Shown here: positions 34,970 through 44,382 of the stretch, piece after piece
Position numbering within the stretch: position 1 is the first letter of the stretch
How the letters are laid out: each line of letters starts with the position of its first letter
Assembly (NCBI RefSeq): GCF_018613655.1
Contig: NZ_JAGGPW010000023.1
Span: 1 to 64,000 of the forward strand
Length of the DNA: 64,000 nucleotides
Direction: 5' to 3'
Origin: Planococcus sp. ISL-109
GTDB lineage: Bacteria > Bacillota > Bacilli > Bacillales_A > Planococcaceae
Notes under the pieces: generated by a model
The model's database searches: none
What the model was told of the DNA's origin: nothing
What the model saw: the letters and a program-made list of their open reading frames with translations, nothing else
Translations under genes and position numbers: made by a program

Positions 34970-35350
34970 GGGTTGGCCTCTTGCAGTGAGCCAGGAAAAA
35001 ACGTCTGTCTCACTGCCTCGGCTCACCCTTGTACGCGAGGTGGCTTTTAGATTTCATTGGTTCGAGTTGGTAAAATTTTATGTGCTTCTGCAGGATTCAT
35101 CCGCTGTTGGGGGAATCGCTTCCTTAGTGGAATGACGGAAATGAGCTGAAGTTGCTGTGTTGAAATATGCTGTTGCTTGGTTTAGCATCACGAATGGATC
35201 CGCTGCCTCACTGCTTCGCTTCACCCGTAAGCGCAATGCTGCTTTTATATCTCATTGAGTTGAAAAAGTGAAAATGTATCTACTTTTACATAATTCATCC
35301 ACAACTTAAAAATCAGCATAGCTGAATTTCATGAGTAACCGATCACTACT
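34970..35350. repeat. Diverged tandem repeat, about 190-bp units
   Basis: Two units align in order: a GAATGGATCCGC-like start, a CTCACTGCxTCGxxTCACCC core, GCTTTTAxATxTCATTG, then an ATTCATCC block. The shared blocks are near 34975/35190, 35015/35205, 35050/35231 and 35095/35280. A fragment of a third unit (TTCGCTTCACGTAAGCGCGAGG) occurs near 34775. They may be decayed gene copies or an unnamed intergenic element. Confidence 0.5.
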
Positions 35351-35454
35351 TTTGAGATGAAAACAATTCAGTGAAATTGCTTTATGACATAGCCAAGATT
35401 TTTTTCTGTTGCTGATTTTAGAAAACGAAGTTGTTTATCACAAATATAAACCTA

Positions 35455-35580
35455 GAGATGCAGCGGAAACTGCCGACTCCCTCGGGGACCGAGCGGGACC
35501 GAGCGGGACAAATGTGGCGCGCTCTTTGCGGCACATTGGCTCGACGCCCGCCCCCCGGAGCGCAATCTCCCCCTTCACAA
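35455..35580. repeat. GC-rich intergenic repeat, copy 1
   Basis: GC-rich block with the pattern GCxGACTCCCTCGGGGACCGAGCGGGAC, containing a tandem GGGACCGAGC duplication. It resembles the other GC-rich blocks at 40480, 40745, 49625 and 56575 in composition and in being placed between genes. Confidence 0.45.
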
Positions 35581-35647
35581 CTCAACATTCAACAAAAATT
35601 TCAAAAAAAAGCCGCCGAGAAAATTCTCGGCAGCCTACTTTCACTTA

Positions 35648-37675
35648 TCAAGCCGTATTCGGCGTTTGATTTTCTTTCCGTGCATGATAATAATTCAAAG
35701 CGAAAATTCCCAGCACAATCGCGAGTCCGATTGTGTCCGTCAACGGCTCAGGGAAAATCGTCATCAATGCACCAACACCAAGCAGAATCCGCGTCACTAC
35801 ATTCATGCGCGTCTTAAGATAGCCCTCTGCCGTAGCACTCAGCGCAATGATCCCGATAATCGCCGTCACCGTGATCAGCACAATATCGAATATCGGCGGC
35901 AGTGCAAACTCCGTTGCATTGACCGCAATATCGGTCGTATCGATCATCAGCATCGCTGGATTATAGACAAACAGATACGGGATAATGAACCCGGCGATCG
36001 CGAGCTTCAAAGCGTTGAAGCCGGTGCGCATCGGATCCCCCCCGGAAACACCCGCGCCCGCAAAGGCCGCCAGCGCCACAGGAGGCGTAATATTCGCGAA
36101 AATCCCGAAATAGAATACAAACAAATGCGCAACCAGAACCGGAATGCCGAACTCAGCAAGTGCCGGTGCTGTCATTGTCGCTGTGATGATATAAGCCGGG
36201 ATGGACGGCAAGCCCATACCGAGGACAATCGATGCGATCATCGTCAGGAACAGCGTAAAGAACAGGGAACCTGCGCCAAACGCTGTAATCGCAGACGTCA
36301 TGACCGTTCCGAAGCTTGTTAGGCTTACGACGCCGATGATGATTCCGACGACCGCACAGGCGATCATAACGGAAAGGGACTGGCGTGCGCCGTTTTCCAT
36401 CGCCTCTAAAACATCACGTGGACCCATGCGCGTCGATTTGCGGAATGCCGCAACAACGACCGTCAAAACAATCGTATAGAAAGCAGCATACGCGATCGGC
36501 ATGCCCGTATAGAGCATGAACACCAAACCGACGATCGGCAAAAGCAAATGGCCTTTTTCTTTCAATACTTCTTTCGTGCGCGGCAAGTCGGCTTTCGGAA
36601 TGCCTTTCAAATTATCTTTGCCGGCGCGGAAATGGACTTGCATGATGACGCCGAGGAAATACAGGACAGCCGGAAGAAGTGCGGCTAGCGCAATCGTTCC
36701 GTACGCGATGCCCGTCGTCTCGGCCATGATGAAGGCACTGGCGCCCATGATCGGCGGCAAGATTTGCCCGCCGACCGAGGCACTTGCCTCGACGGCACCC
36801 GCGAAGTTTTTATTGTAGCCGATTTTTTTCATCAACGGGATGGTGAAGGCACCGGTTCCGACCACGTTGGCGATTGCAGAACCGTTGATGCTTCCCATGA
36901 AGCCGGAAGAAATGACGGCAACTTTCGCCGGTCCGCCTTGCTTGGATCCGGCGAGAGCCATCGCCAAATCATTGAACAGCTGGCCCATACCGGATTTTGC
37001 GAGAAACGCACCGAACAGGATGAACAGGAAGATAAACTGCAAGGAGGCGGAAATCGCCGTCGAGTAGAGTCCTTCCGTTTTCAAGTACAGCTGGCCGAAA
37101 ATATCGCCGAGGTCAAACGGCCGCGTCATGAGCATATTCGGCATCCAGCCGAAATGGCTGATGAACGGATAGACCAAGAACACGAGCGCGAGTATCGGCA
37201 AGATGATGCCCGTTACGCGGCGTGCCGCTTCTAGGACGAGCACGACTGTCGCGACGGCCATGATGATGTCGAGCGTATTCGGAATCCCGCCGCGCGTCGT
37301 CATGATCGCTTCGTATTCGTAGATCAAATAGCCGGCAGTCGCCAAACTGAACAGGAACAGCATCCAATCGTAGAAAGGAATGCGCGTCCGGTCCTGTTTT
37401 CTAAACGATGGATAGACGAGGAATACTAGCCCCATCCCGACCGCTACGTGAATCGAGCGGGCTTGAAGCGCCGGCATCGGATTGAATGTCACCCATAGGT
37501 GAAAGACAGAGTAGGCGATTGCAATCGCCGCGATGAGAAAGGCGAAGTTGCGGTTTTTCAGCTTCCGGACTTTCGCATCCGTGTCGTATTTCTCCAACAC
37601 TTCCTGGTTGGCGGATTTGTCATCGTTATGAGCCGAGACGCTCTCGACATCCAAATCCCGGTTGTCTTTGGTCAT
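35648..37675 (-). CDS. TAXI-TRAP transporter fused permease (DctQM)
   Basis: A 675-residue membrane protein joining the small (4-TM, N-terminal) and large (12-TM, DctM-like) subunits of a TRAP transporter. The GSINGSAIANVVGTGAFTIPLMKKIGY segment is typical of TAXI-type fusions. TRAP systems import organic acids driven by the sodium gradient. ATG 37675 has AGGAGG nine bases upstream and overlaps the DUF1850 stop (ATGA). The order binding protein, DUF1850, permease is the usual TAXI operon. Substrate unknown; glutamate or C4 acids are typical. Confidence 0.93.
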   Translation of the reverse strand: MTKDNRDLDVESVSAHNDDKSANQEVLEKYDTDAKVRKLKNRNFAFLIAAIAIAYSVFHLWVTFNPMPALQARSIHVAVGMGLVFLVYPSFRKQDRTRIPFYDWMLFLFSLATAGYLIYEYEAIMTTRGGIPNTLDIIMAVATVVLVLEAARRVTGIILPILALVFLVYPFISHFGWMPNMLMTRPFDLGDIFGQLYLKTEGLYSTAISASLQFIFLFILFGAFLAKSGMGQLFNDLAMALAGSKQGGPAKVAVISSGFMGSINGSAIANVVGTGAFTIPLMKKIGYNKNFAGAVEASASVGGQILPPIMGASAFIMAETTGIAYGTIALAALLPAVLYFLGVIMQVHFRAGKDNLKGIPKADLPRTKEVLKEKGHLLLPIVGLVFMLYTGMPIAYAAFYTIVLTVVVAAFRKSTRMGPRDVLEAMENGARQSLSVMIACAVVGIIIGVVSLTSFGTVMTSAITAFGAGSLFFTLFLTMIASIVLGMGLPSIPAYIITATMTAPALAEFGIPVLVAHLFVFYFGIFANITPPVALAAFAGAGVSGGDPMRTGFNALKLAIAGFIIPYLFVYNPAMLMIDTTDIAVNATEFALPPIFDIVLITVTAIIGIIALSATAEGYLKTRMNVVTRILLGVGALMTIFPEPLTDTIGLAIVLGIFALNYYHARKENQTPNTA

Positions 37676-38100
37676 AATGTCTTCCCTCCTACGTAATTCC
37701 ATAAATGAATGTAATCGACCGAAATCCGGAATGTTTCGTAATCATCGATCAATGCATATAACTTAATCTCACGGCCGCCGGTACGGATAGTCGTTTGGGC
37801 ATTTTCCGAGACCGTCAAATTGAGCTCGTCCATTACGCGGTCGATCCGCATATGGACAAAGCCATCATCGGACGGCAAAATGATGCCATCAGACGGCACA
37901 CCGGCACCGAAAGTTTTGAAATGGGTTTCCGTCAATGTGAGCGTTCCCCCGTCCCGTTCGTAAAACTCGCGCCATTCTTCTTTTTCGACCGAATGGATCC
38001 ACGACAATTCGAACGCCTTTTCCTTCAAATAAAACTGCTCCCCATCGGTTTCAAATGCGATGACCGGCAGTTTTATCAGCAGGAAAAAAAGGAGCACCAT
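37672..38100 (-). CDS. DUF1850 protein of the TAXI-TRAP operon
   Basis: A protein of about 142 residues with an N-terminal membrane anchor (MVLLFFLLIKLPVIAF) and an extracellular beta domain containing SWIHSVEKEEWREFYE, the DUF1850 hallmark. Such genes nearly always sit between a TAXI binding protein and its permease and may assist assembly or substrate hand-over. The frame is open to 38154, inside the binding protein gene. I chose ATG 38100, with GGGGAG eight bases upstream; TTG 38103 is an alternative. Confidence 0.82.
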   Translation of the reverse strand: MVLLFFLLIKLPVIAFETDGEQFYLKEKAFELSWIHSVEKEEWREFYERDGGTLTLTETHFKTFGAGVPSDGIILPSDDGFVHMRIDRVMDELNLTVSENAQTTIRTGGREIKLYALIDDYETFRISVDYIHLWNYVGGKTL

Positions 38101-38125
38101 CAAGAATGCTCCCCCTCCCAAAAGC

Positions 38126-39106
38126 TTATTGTTCACTGTAGAAACGTTCAGCACCTGGGTGCAATGGCGCTACAAGGCCTTCTTGGGCTTCTTCTAACGT
38201 GATGTCAGTCGCAGCTTGGTGGGAATTCCCGAGTGTTTCAAGGTTATCAAAGAACGTCTTCGTCATTTTGTAGACATCGTCTTCGCTCATGTCCGAGTGG
38301 ACGATCAAAGCATTCATGATCGCTGCTGTCGGAACAGCTTCCTCGTTACCGTATGTGTCTGCAGGGATATCAAGCGCGACGAAATAGCTCTTGTCTTGTG
38401 CGATTTCGGCAACGTCTTCAGGATCTATTGCAACCATGCGGATATCAAGTGTTTCAGACAATTCGAGCAGTGATGCGTTCGGCAAGCCGCTCGTCAGGAA
38501 TGCTGCGTCCAATTGGCCGGCGCGCAGTCCATCTGCCGCTTCTGCATAGCCGAGGTAATCGACTTGGATATCATCATACGTGATGCCGTGGCCTTCAAGA
38601 AGCGTACGGGCATTCACTTCTACGCCGGAGTTTTGGTCACCGACCGCGATGCGTTTGCCGACCAGGTCATCGAAATTTTCGATGCCGGAATCAGCTGTCG
38701 TGACGATCTGGACATAGTTTGGGTAAAGTGCTGCGATTTGACTGATTTTGTCCGTCGGCTCCGTGAAGCTTTCTTCTCCTTCTACTGCCTGGCTGACGAC
38801 GTCGCTCATCGTGAACGCCATTTCGATTTTGTCTTCTTTCATCAAGTTGACGTTTTCCACTGAAGCTCCTGTCGTTTGCGTACGGGAGTTGACACCGTAT
38901 TCATTGCTGTAAACGTCCGCAAGTGTTGAGCCGATGATATTGTAAGGGCCTGATGCACCACCCGTTGCGATCGTGACGATGTTCGTGTCGAGGCCTTCGC
39001 CACCGCCCTCATCACCGGATCCGCCTTCTTCACCGCCGCCACATGCAGCAAGCGTCATCGCCCCAGCTACTACTGCTGTGAAAGCGCTTAATTTATATTT
39101 GTTCAT
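38126..39106 (-). CDS. TAXI-family TRAP substrate-binding lipoprotein
   Basis: A protein of about 326 residues with lipobox LAAC (Cys22) and a glycine/glutamate-rich linker. The TAXI signature then follows: TIATGGASGPYNIIGSTLAD, a TGASVENVNLM segment and a DLVGKRIAVGDQNSGVE segment. ATG 39106 follows a perfect AGGAGG at seven bases; the longer frame to 39214 is not likely. First gene of the three-gene TRAP operon. Confidence 0.94.
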   Translation of the reverse strand: MNKYKLSAFTAVVAGAMTLAACGGGEEGGSGDEGGGEGLDTNIVTIATGGASGPYNIIGSTLADVYSNEYGVNSRTQTTGASVENVNLMKEDKIEMAFTMSDVVSQAVEGEESFTEPTDKISQIAALYPNYVQIVTTADSGIENFDDLVGKRIAVGDQNSGVEVNARTLLEGHGITYDDIQVDYLGYAEAADGLRAGQLDAAFLTSGLPNASLLELSETLDIRMVAIDPEDVAEIAQDKSYFVALDIPADTYGNEEAVPTAAIMNALIVHSDMSEDDVYKMTKTFFDNLETLGNSHQAATDITLEEAQEGLVAPLHPGAERFYSEQ

Positions 39107-39280
39107 ATCGTTTCCTCCTCTTGGTTTTTTACCATTATAAAGGACAATTTCCTCAAATAAAAGGCAATATTGAATATTCTCAGGCTTTATAATGTTTTCT
39201 GAATTTTTATTCACCTAAACTATCCCAATATCAGGGAAAATTTAATAGATGCGGCCTGATATTGGATATTTTTCTTTCTT

Positions 39281-40279
39281 TTACTGCATTCCGAATGCAT
39301 CTGCTAATAACCGTACGGTGTTCATACGGTGGATGTGACCGGATATATTCGGGATGATGGTGATTTCGTCAGCGCCGAATTCTTCTGCGACTGTTTCGAT
39401 CTGTTGTTTCACTTGTTCAGCGGTGCCGACGAGCAAGCGGCTGCGGTTTCTTGCGACGCGCTCTTGTTCCGATACGCTCAAACGGCGGGCATGCGCTGTA
39501 TCGACCGACGGGTAATACGGCGGTTGGAAATCCGACTCGACGAATAGCAGCCATAAATCAAAGGCTTTCGCGAGTTGTTCCGCCTGTTCCTCTGTTTCGC
39601 CGACAATCGCAAAGACCGCGACCGATACATGCGGATGATTCCGAATGCGCGAAGGATTAAAGGCTTCGCGGTAGTGTTTAACGACCTCGATCCCCGCTTT
39701 TTCGGGACGCGCAAAATGGGCATAAGCGTAAGCCATGCCGCGCTCGGCCGCAAGTTTCGCCGAACCTTCGCCGGTGCCGAGCAGCCATAATTCGGGAGCT
39801 GTGCCGGTGATCGGCGTCACTTTCAGTTTTTGGAAGCGGTGCTCACTGTCCACGTCATCAGTAAAGTATTTTTCCAAGTCGATGAGCTGCTGCTCATACG
39901 GGACGCGGCCTTTTGATTCGTTGAGTGCCTGGTTGACGAGACGGAAGCTCGGGGAACGCCCCACCCCAAGATCGATGCGGTTCGGATGCAAGGCTTCGAG
40001 CAGGCGGAAATTCTCCGCCACTTTATAGGCGCTGTAATGCGGTAGCATGACGCCGCCTGAGCCGATACGGATGCGTTCGGTGAGCGTGGCTATATGCATC
40101 ATAAGCATCTCCGGCGAACTGCCCGCGACCGAATACACTTGATGGTGTTCTGCGACCCAGTAGCGGTGATAGCCGGAGCTATCCGCGAGTCGGGCGAGCT
40201 CTGCTGTAGACGCGAGCGCTGAGGCGGCCGTCTCGCCTTCATCGACCGGCGAATAATCCAAAATGTTCAGGACCGTCAT
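39281..40279 (-). CDS. LLM-class flavin oxidoreductase (MsnO8-like)
   Basis: A 332-residue luciferase-like TIM-barrel enzyme using reduced FMN. Features are an N-terminal LNILDYSPVDEGETA, YWVAEHHQV, the RIRIGSGGVMLPHYSAYKVAE segment, the LHPNRIDLGVGRSP loop and WLLGTGEGSAKLAAERG. These match the MsnO8/YceB-type group of Bacillus LLM enzymes. ATG 40279 follows AGGAGG at nine bases. Single gene; substrate unknown. Confidence 0.88.
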   Translation of the reverse strand: MTVLNILDYSPVDEGETAASALASTAELARLADSSGYHRYWVAEHHQVYSVAGSSPEMLMMHIATLTERIRIGSGGVMLPHYSAYKVAENFRLLEALHPNRIDLGVGRSPSFRLVNQALNESKGRVPYEQQLIDLEKYFTDDVDSEHRFQKLKVTPITGTAPELWLLGTGEGSAKLAAERGMAYAYAHFARPEKAGIEVVKHYREAFNPSRIRNHPHVSVAVFAIVGETEEQAEQLAKAFDLWLLFVESDFQPPYYPSVDTAHARRLSVSEQERVARNRSRLLVGTAEQVKQQIETVAEEFGADEITIIPNISGHIHRMNTVRLLADAFGMQ

Positions 40280-40338
40280 AAGTCCGCACCTCCTAATTTT
40301 CTCTATCTTAAATCATACCACTTGAGCGCATAGAAAAA

Positions 40339-40360
40339 CGGACCGAGGTTCACCGGTCCG
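40339..40360. terminator. CGGACCG/CGGTCCG hairpin
   Basis: A 7-bp stem (40339-40345 with 40354-40360) with an A-run on the left, related in sequence to the metH terminator at 40903. Confidence 0.5.
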
Positions 40361-40479
40361 CTTCCAGAGAATTGAATAAGTCACAATCTTTTAGTTGAAA
40401 AAAGTTAGGAGCTTTATTGCTTACCAATCATCATTTAAATATGAAAGTGGTTTGTAAAAGTACATACTTAACGCTAGTA

Positions 40480-40640
40480 AAGTGGAAGCCGGCGACACGA
40501 GCCGAAGACCCTGTAGCAGCGTCAGCGACTGTGCCTGGGCAGCTAGACGCGACGTCCTGTCGCGCCAGCTGCATGAGCCACATCCTGTGGGCCCGAAAGC
40601 GTCCGGCTGGAACGGAACGAATAAGCGGATGAGGTTTCTC
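40480..40640. repeat. GC-rich intergenic repeat, copy 2
   Basis: A GC-rich block ending GCCCGAAAGCGTCCGGCTGG, a tail typical of Bacillaceae intergenic repeats. It contains a nested palindrome (GACGCGACGTCCTGTCGCGCC). It occupies the first half of the tandem duplication before metH. Confidence 0.5.
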
Positions 40641-40744
40641 GGCAACCTAAAAACGGACCGAGAAATCTCCCAGTCCTCTTCTAGCTTGCTGAAAAAATTA
40701 ATGACTTTCAGTTTCGGGCTAATTGAATAGACACTTCTATTAGT

Positions 40745-40900
40745 GAACCTTCAGAGTGGTTTGGAGAAGCGTCCACACGACGCCTGTGGCATAGCGAGAC
40801 GACCGAGACCCCGCAAATGAGGAGGCTTGGGCGCGAGCCCACGGAAAGCGGGTGGTAAGCTTCGGAAAACCACGGTTAACTGGAATTTCTCGACACACTG
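40745..40900. repeat. GC-rich intergenic repeat, copy 3
   Basis: The pattern GAGACCCCGCAxxxGAGGAGGCTTGGGCGC...GCCCACGGAAAGCG matches copy 5 (56575-56710, opposite strand) closely. It lies in the second half of the duplication before metH. Confidence 0.55.
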
Positions 40901-40902
40901 AA

Positions 40903-40932
40903 AAACGGACCGGGAAAACTCCCGGTCCGTTT
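40903..40932 (-). terminator. Terminator of the yitJ-metH operon
   Basis: A perfect 13-bp stem (40903-40915 with 40920-40932), four bases from the metH stop, with a run of As on the left that becomes the U-tract on the minus strand. Confidence 0.9.
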
Positions 40933-40935
40933 CCA

Positions 40936-43900
40936 TTATTCCACATTAAAATAGCGGGCATCCGGATGGGCGAAAACAATCGCCGATACCGATGCCTCCG
41001 GGTCCATCATGAATTCTTCCGTCAAATGGACGCCGATGTCTTCCGGTTTGATAAGATTAAACAACTTCGCCTGATCTTCCAGATTCGGACAGGCTGGATA
41101 GCCGAAGGAAAAACGCTGCCCTTGGTATTTCGCCGCAAAGCGGTCGCGCATCGAGAAATCCGTGCCATCGGAAAAGCCCCATTGATCGCGGATTTCCTGG
41201 TGTATCCGCTCAGCAAAGCCTTCTGCGAGTTCGAGTGCCGTCGCCTGCAGCGTATGGCTCTCGAGGAAACGGCCCGCTTCTTTCAAGCGCGTCGCCTCTG
41301 CACGCACGCCGTGTCCCGCCGTTACTTGCATGAACGCGACATAATCCATTTCACCGCTCGCGGTCGATTTCAAGTAATCGGCGAGGCATAAGAACGGCGC
41401 TTTTTGCTGGCGCGGAAACGTGAAGCGTTCGATTTCCGTCTTGGCGTCTTTCGGGTCGTAGATGATGACGTCGTCGCCATCGGACTGCGCCGGGAAAAAC
41501 TGGTACATCCCTGCCGGCTTCAAAAAGCCTGACTGAAGAAAGCGTGTCGCGAGTTCGTGCAATTCGACTGCGCGCGCATCGCCTTGTGCGAGCGTTTTTT
41601 CGCTATAGCCGCGCAGCCCGAGGTGATGGCCGATGAGCGTGCGCATATTGACGTACGGATACAAATGCGCCACCGAATAATCTTTTAGCACATGTCTGCG
41701 CAAATCGTTCGGCACGTAAATAGGCGCATCTTCGCGCACCGTCTTGACCGGTTTTTCCAAAGTGGCGACGGTGCCTTTTTCTGAGCGTGCCGCTTCCTGC
41801 AGCTGGCGCTTTTCCTGCTGGGCGCCGAGTTCTTCTAGCAATACCGCTTTTCCGGCACCGCTTTGCAGACGGTTTGCGAGGTCAAGCCCTTGCATCGCGT
41901 CTTTTGCGTAAATGACCGGGCCGTCGTATTCCGCAGCGATTTTCGTCTCAGTGAAGCGGCGCGACAAGGCCGCTCCACCTACAAGGATCGGCACATCGAT
42001 ATCCGCTTCGCGGAAATCCTGCGCCGTCAGCACCATCTGCTTGGCGGATTTGACGAGCAGTCCCGACAAGCCGATGATGTCCGGCTTCTCTTTGCGGATA
42101 ACTTCGATCAATGCCGCCGGCGTCACTTTGATGCCGATGTCGATCACTTTAAAGCCATTGTTCGACAAGATGATATCGACCAAGTTTTTGCCGATGTCGT
42201 GGACGTCGCCTTTGACGGTCGCGAGCACCACTTTGCCTTTGCCGCTATCGTCCGCTTTTTTCTCCATGAAGTTCTCCAAATGCGACACGGCTGCTTTCAT
42301 GACGCCGGCGCTTTGCAGCACTTCCGCGACGATCAATTGGTTGTCGTTGAACAATCTTCCGACTTCCGCCATGCCTTCCATGAGCGGGCCGTTGATGATC
42401 TCCAGCGGGGTGTCGTACATTTCCCGTGCTAGTTCGAGATCCGGAATGAGCCCTTCTTTCGTGCCTTCAAGAATATAATAGGCCAAACGTTCCGGCACGG
42501 TTTTCGGAATATCGTCCACCGTTTTTTCTTTTTTCTTGTCGCGGTAGAAGGCTGTGAAGTCAGCCAAGTTTTTGTCGGTCGTATCGAACAATAATTCTTC
42601 CGCCATTTTCACTTCTTCTTTCGGAATCGAGGCGAAGCGTTCCAGCTTCTCGGTATTGACGATTGCATAATCGAGCCCGGCTTGTGTGCAATGGTATAAA
42701 TACACAGCGTTCAGCACTTCACGGCCGACCGGCGGCAAGCCGAACGATACGTTCGAAACGCCGAGTATGGTCAATGCTCGCGGCAACTTTTCCTTGATGA
42801 GGCGGATGCCTTCGACCGTTTCGACAGCCGCTCCGATGTATTGCTCATCCCCTGTTCCGACCGGGAAGACGAGCGGATCGAAGATGATGTCTTCCGGTGC
42901 GAGCCCCCATTTTTCCGTCAGCAATCGGTATGAACGCTCCGCGATTTCGAGTTTGCGCTCGCGCGTCACGGCCATGCCGACTTCATCGATTGTTCCGACG
43001 ACGACAGCGCCCCCATATTTTTGGACGAGCGGCATGACCGCCTCGAACCGCTCTTCGCCATCTTCCAAGTTGATCGAATTGATGATCGCTTTTCCTTGTG
43101 AAAACTTGAGCGCCATTTCGATGACCTCTTCATCGGTGGAATCGATGACGATCGGCACTTTCACTTTTTTCACGACTTCCTGCATGAATGCAGCCATGTC
43201 GTCGAGTTCTTCACGGTCCGGATTCGCCAGGCAAATGTCGATGACGTGTGCACCGTTCTTCACTTGCGCTCGTGCAACTTCCGCCGCTTCTTCGAACTTT
43301 CCTTCTATAATAAGGCGTTTGAATTTGCGTGAACCGATAACGTTCGTGCGCTCCCCGACAAACAGCGGGCGCATCGATTCGTCGTACTCAAGCACTTCGA
43401 TACCGGATACTGCATGTCCGTGGCTTTCCGTATGGCGCTTACGCGGTTCGATATCAACAACCGCTTGCCTTACTGCCGCAATATGGGCAGGCGTTGTACC
43501 GCAGCAGCCGCCGACAACATTGAGCCAACCTTTTTCAGCGAAGCCGCGCAGTTTTTTCGACAAGGATTCCGGCGTCTCGTGGTAATGCCCTTCCTCATCC
43601 GGCAGTCCAGCGTTTGGATAGCAGCTGACATAGCCTGCCGACAGTTCAGAAAGCGACCGCAAATGATCGGTCATGAATTCAGGCCCGGTCGCACAATTCA
43701 AGCCGACAGATAACGGCTTGATGTGTTCGATGGAAATATAGAACGCTTCGATCGTCTGTCCGGCGAGCGTCGTCCCCATCGGTTCGATCGTTCCGGAAAT
43801 CATCACCGGCAGTTCTATACCGGTTTCTTCGAAGGCATCGCGAATCGCGATCGTCGCCGCTTTGACGTTGAGCATGTCCTGGCTGGTCTCGAGCAGCAAC

Positions 43901-44382
43901 AGATCGGCCCCTGCTTCGATCAAAGCTTTCGCCTGCACCCCGAAATCACGCTTCAATTCATCGAACGTGATGCCGCCTGTCACCGACAAAGTTTTTGTCG
44001 TCGGCCCAATCGCCCCTGCGACAAAGCGCGGCCATTCCGGCGTCGAGTATTTCGCCTTGCTCCGCTTGGCGATTTCCACCGCTTTTTTATTGATGTCAGC
44101 TGCCTGGTCTCCGAGATCGTATTCGTCAAGCACGACGGGCGTTCCGCCGAATGTATTCGTGCAGATGATGTCAGCGCCTGCTTCAAGGTATGCGTCGTGC
44201 ACGCCTTCGATGACGTCTGGCCGGACAATATTCAAGTATTCGTTGCAGCCGTCAAATTCCTCTCCGCCGAAATCTTCCGGTGACAAATCCGCGTTCTGGA
44301 TCATCGTTCCCATTGCACCGTCGATGATCAAAATGCGCTGTTCTAGCTGTTGTTCAATTAGATGTTTTGACATATTGGCCAT
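40936..44382 (-). CDS. metH: Cobalamin-dependent methionine synthase
   Basis: A full-length 1148-residue MetH. Domains in order are the homocysteine-binding barrel (zinc ligands C230, C293, C294), the pterin-binding domain (about 330-600), the helical cap (about 620-710), the B12-binding domain with DVHDIG at 726-731 (H728 being the cobalt ligand) and the C-terminal AdoMet activation domain (about 890-1148). It transfers the methyl group of methyl-tetrahydrofolate to homocysteine. The gene begins inside the end of yitJ (29-base overlap), so the two are co-translated under the SAM riboswitch. Start ATG 44382 has only a weak site, in line with coupling. Confidence 0.98.
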   Translation of the reverse strand: MANMSKHLIEQQLEQRILIIDGAMGTMIQNADLSPEDFGGEEFDGCNEYLNIVRPDVIEGVHDAYLEAGADIICTNTFGGTPVVLDEYDLGDQAADINKKAVEIAKRSKAKYSTPEWPRFVAGAIGPTTKTLSVTGGITFDELKRDFGVQAKALIEAGADLLLLETSQDMLNVKAATIAIRDAFEETGIELPVMISGTIEPMGTTLAGQTIEAFYISIEHIKPLSVGLNCATGPEFMTDHLRSLSELSAGYVSCYPNAGLPDEEGHYHETPESLSKKLRGFAEKGWLNVVGGCCGTTPAHIAAVRQAVVDIEPRKRHTESHGHAVSGIEVLEYDESMRPLFVGERTNVIGSRKFKRLIIEGKFEEAAEVARAQVKNGAHVIDICLANPDREELDDMAAFMQEVVKKVKVPIVIDSTDEEVIEMALKFSQGKAIINSINLEDGEERFEAVMPLVQKYGGAVVVGTIDEVGMAVTRERKLEIAERSYRLLTEKWGLAPEDIIFDPLVFPVGTGDEQYIGAAVETVEGIRLIKEKLPRALTILGVSNVSFGLPPVGREVLNAVYLYHCTQAGLDYAIVNTEKLERFASIPKEEVKMAEELLFDTTDKNLADFTAFYRDKKKEKTVDDIPKTVPERLAYYILEGTKEGLIPDLELAREMYDTPLEIINGPLMEGMAEVGRLFNDNQLIVAEVLQSAGVMKAAVSHLENFMEKKADDSGKGKVVLATVKGDVHDIGKNLVDIILSNNGFKVIDIGIKVTPAALIEVIRKEKPDIIGLSGLLVKSAKQMVLTAQDFREADIDVPILVGGAALSRRFTETKIAAEYDGPVIYAKDAMQGLDLANRLQSGAGKAVLLEELGAQQEKRQLQEAARSEKGTVATLEKPVKTVREDAPIYVPNDLRRHVLKDYSVAHLYPYVNMRTLIGHHLGLRGYSEKTLAQGDARAVELHELATRFLQSGFLKPAGMYQFFPAQSDGDDVIIYDPKDAKTEIERFTFPRQQKAPFLCLADYLKSTASGEMDYVAFMQVTAGHGVRAEATRLKEAGRFLESHTLQATALELAEGFAERIHQEIRDQWGFSDGTDFSMRDRFAAKYQGQRFSFGYPACPNLEDQAKLFNLIKPEDIGVHLTEEFMMDPEASVSAIVFAHPDARYFNVE

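Larger units (their letters stand above)
34589..35647. other. Repeat-filled gap without genes
   Basis: More than 1 kb without a supportable gene. It holds two or three diverged tandem units of about 190 bases (described separately) and a GC-rich repeat at about 35455-35580. Frames are short and lack ribosome binding sites. Confidence 0.6.
40280..40902. other. Intergenic segment with a tandem duplication
   Basis: No gene. A hairpin lies at 40339-40360. Two related halves follow (about 40430-40680 and 40740-40932), each with GAGTGGTTTG-like start, a GC-rich repeat and a TTTCTCG...AAAACGGACCG...CTCCC end. The second half ends in the metH terminator, while the matching hairpin of the first half has decayed. 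Confidence 0.55.

Noticed and set aside
42686-43585. Long plus-strand frame of 299 codons inside metH
   Set aside because: It is antisense to well-conserved MetH domains, has no family features, and is a composition shadow of a GC-rich gene.
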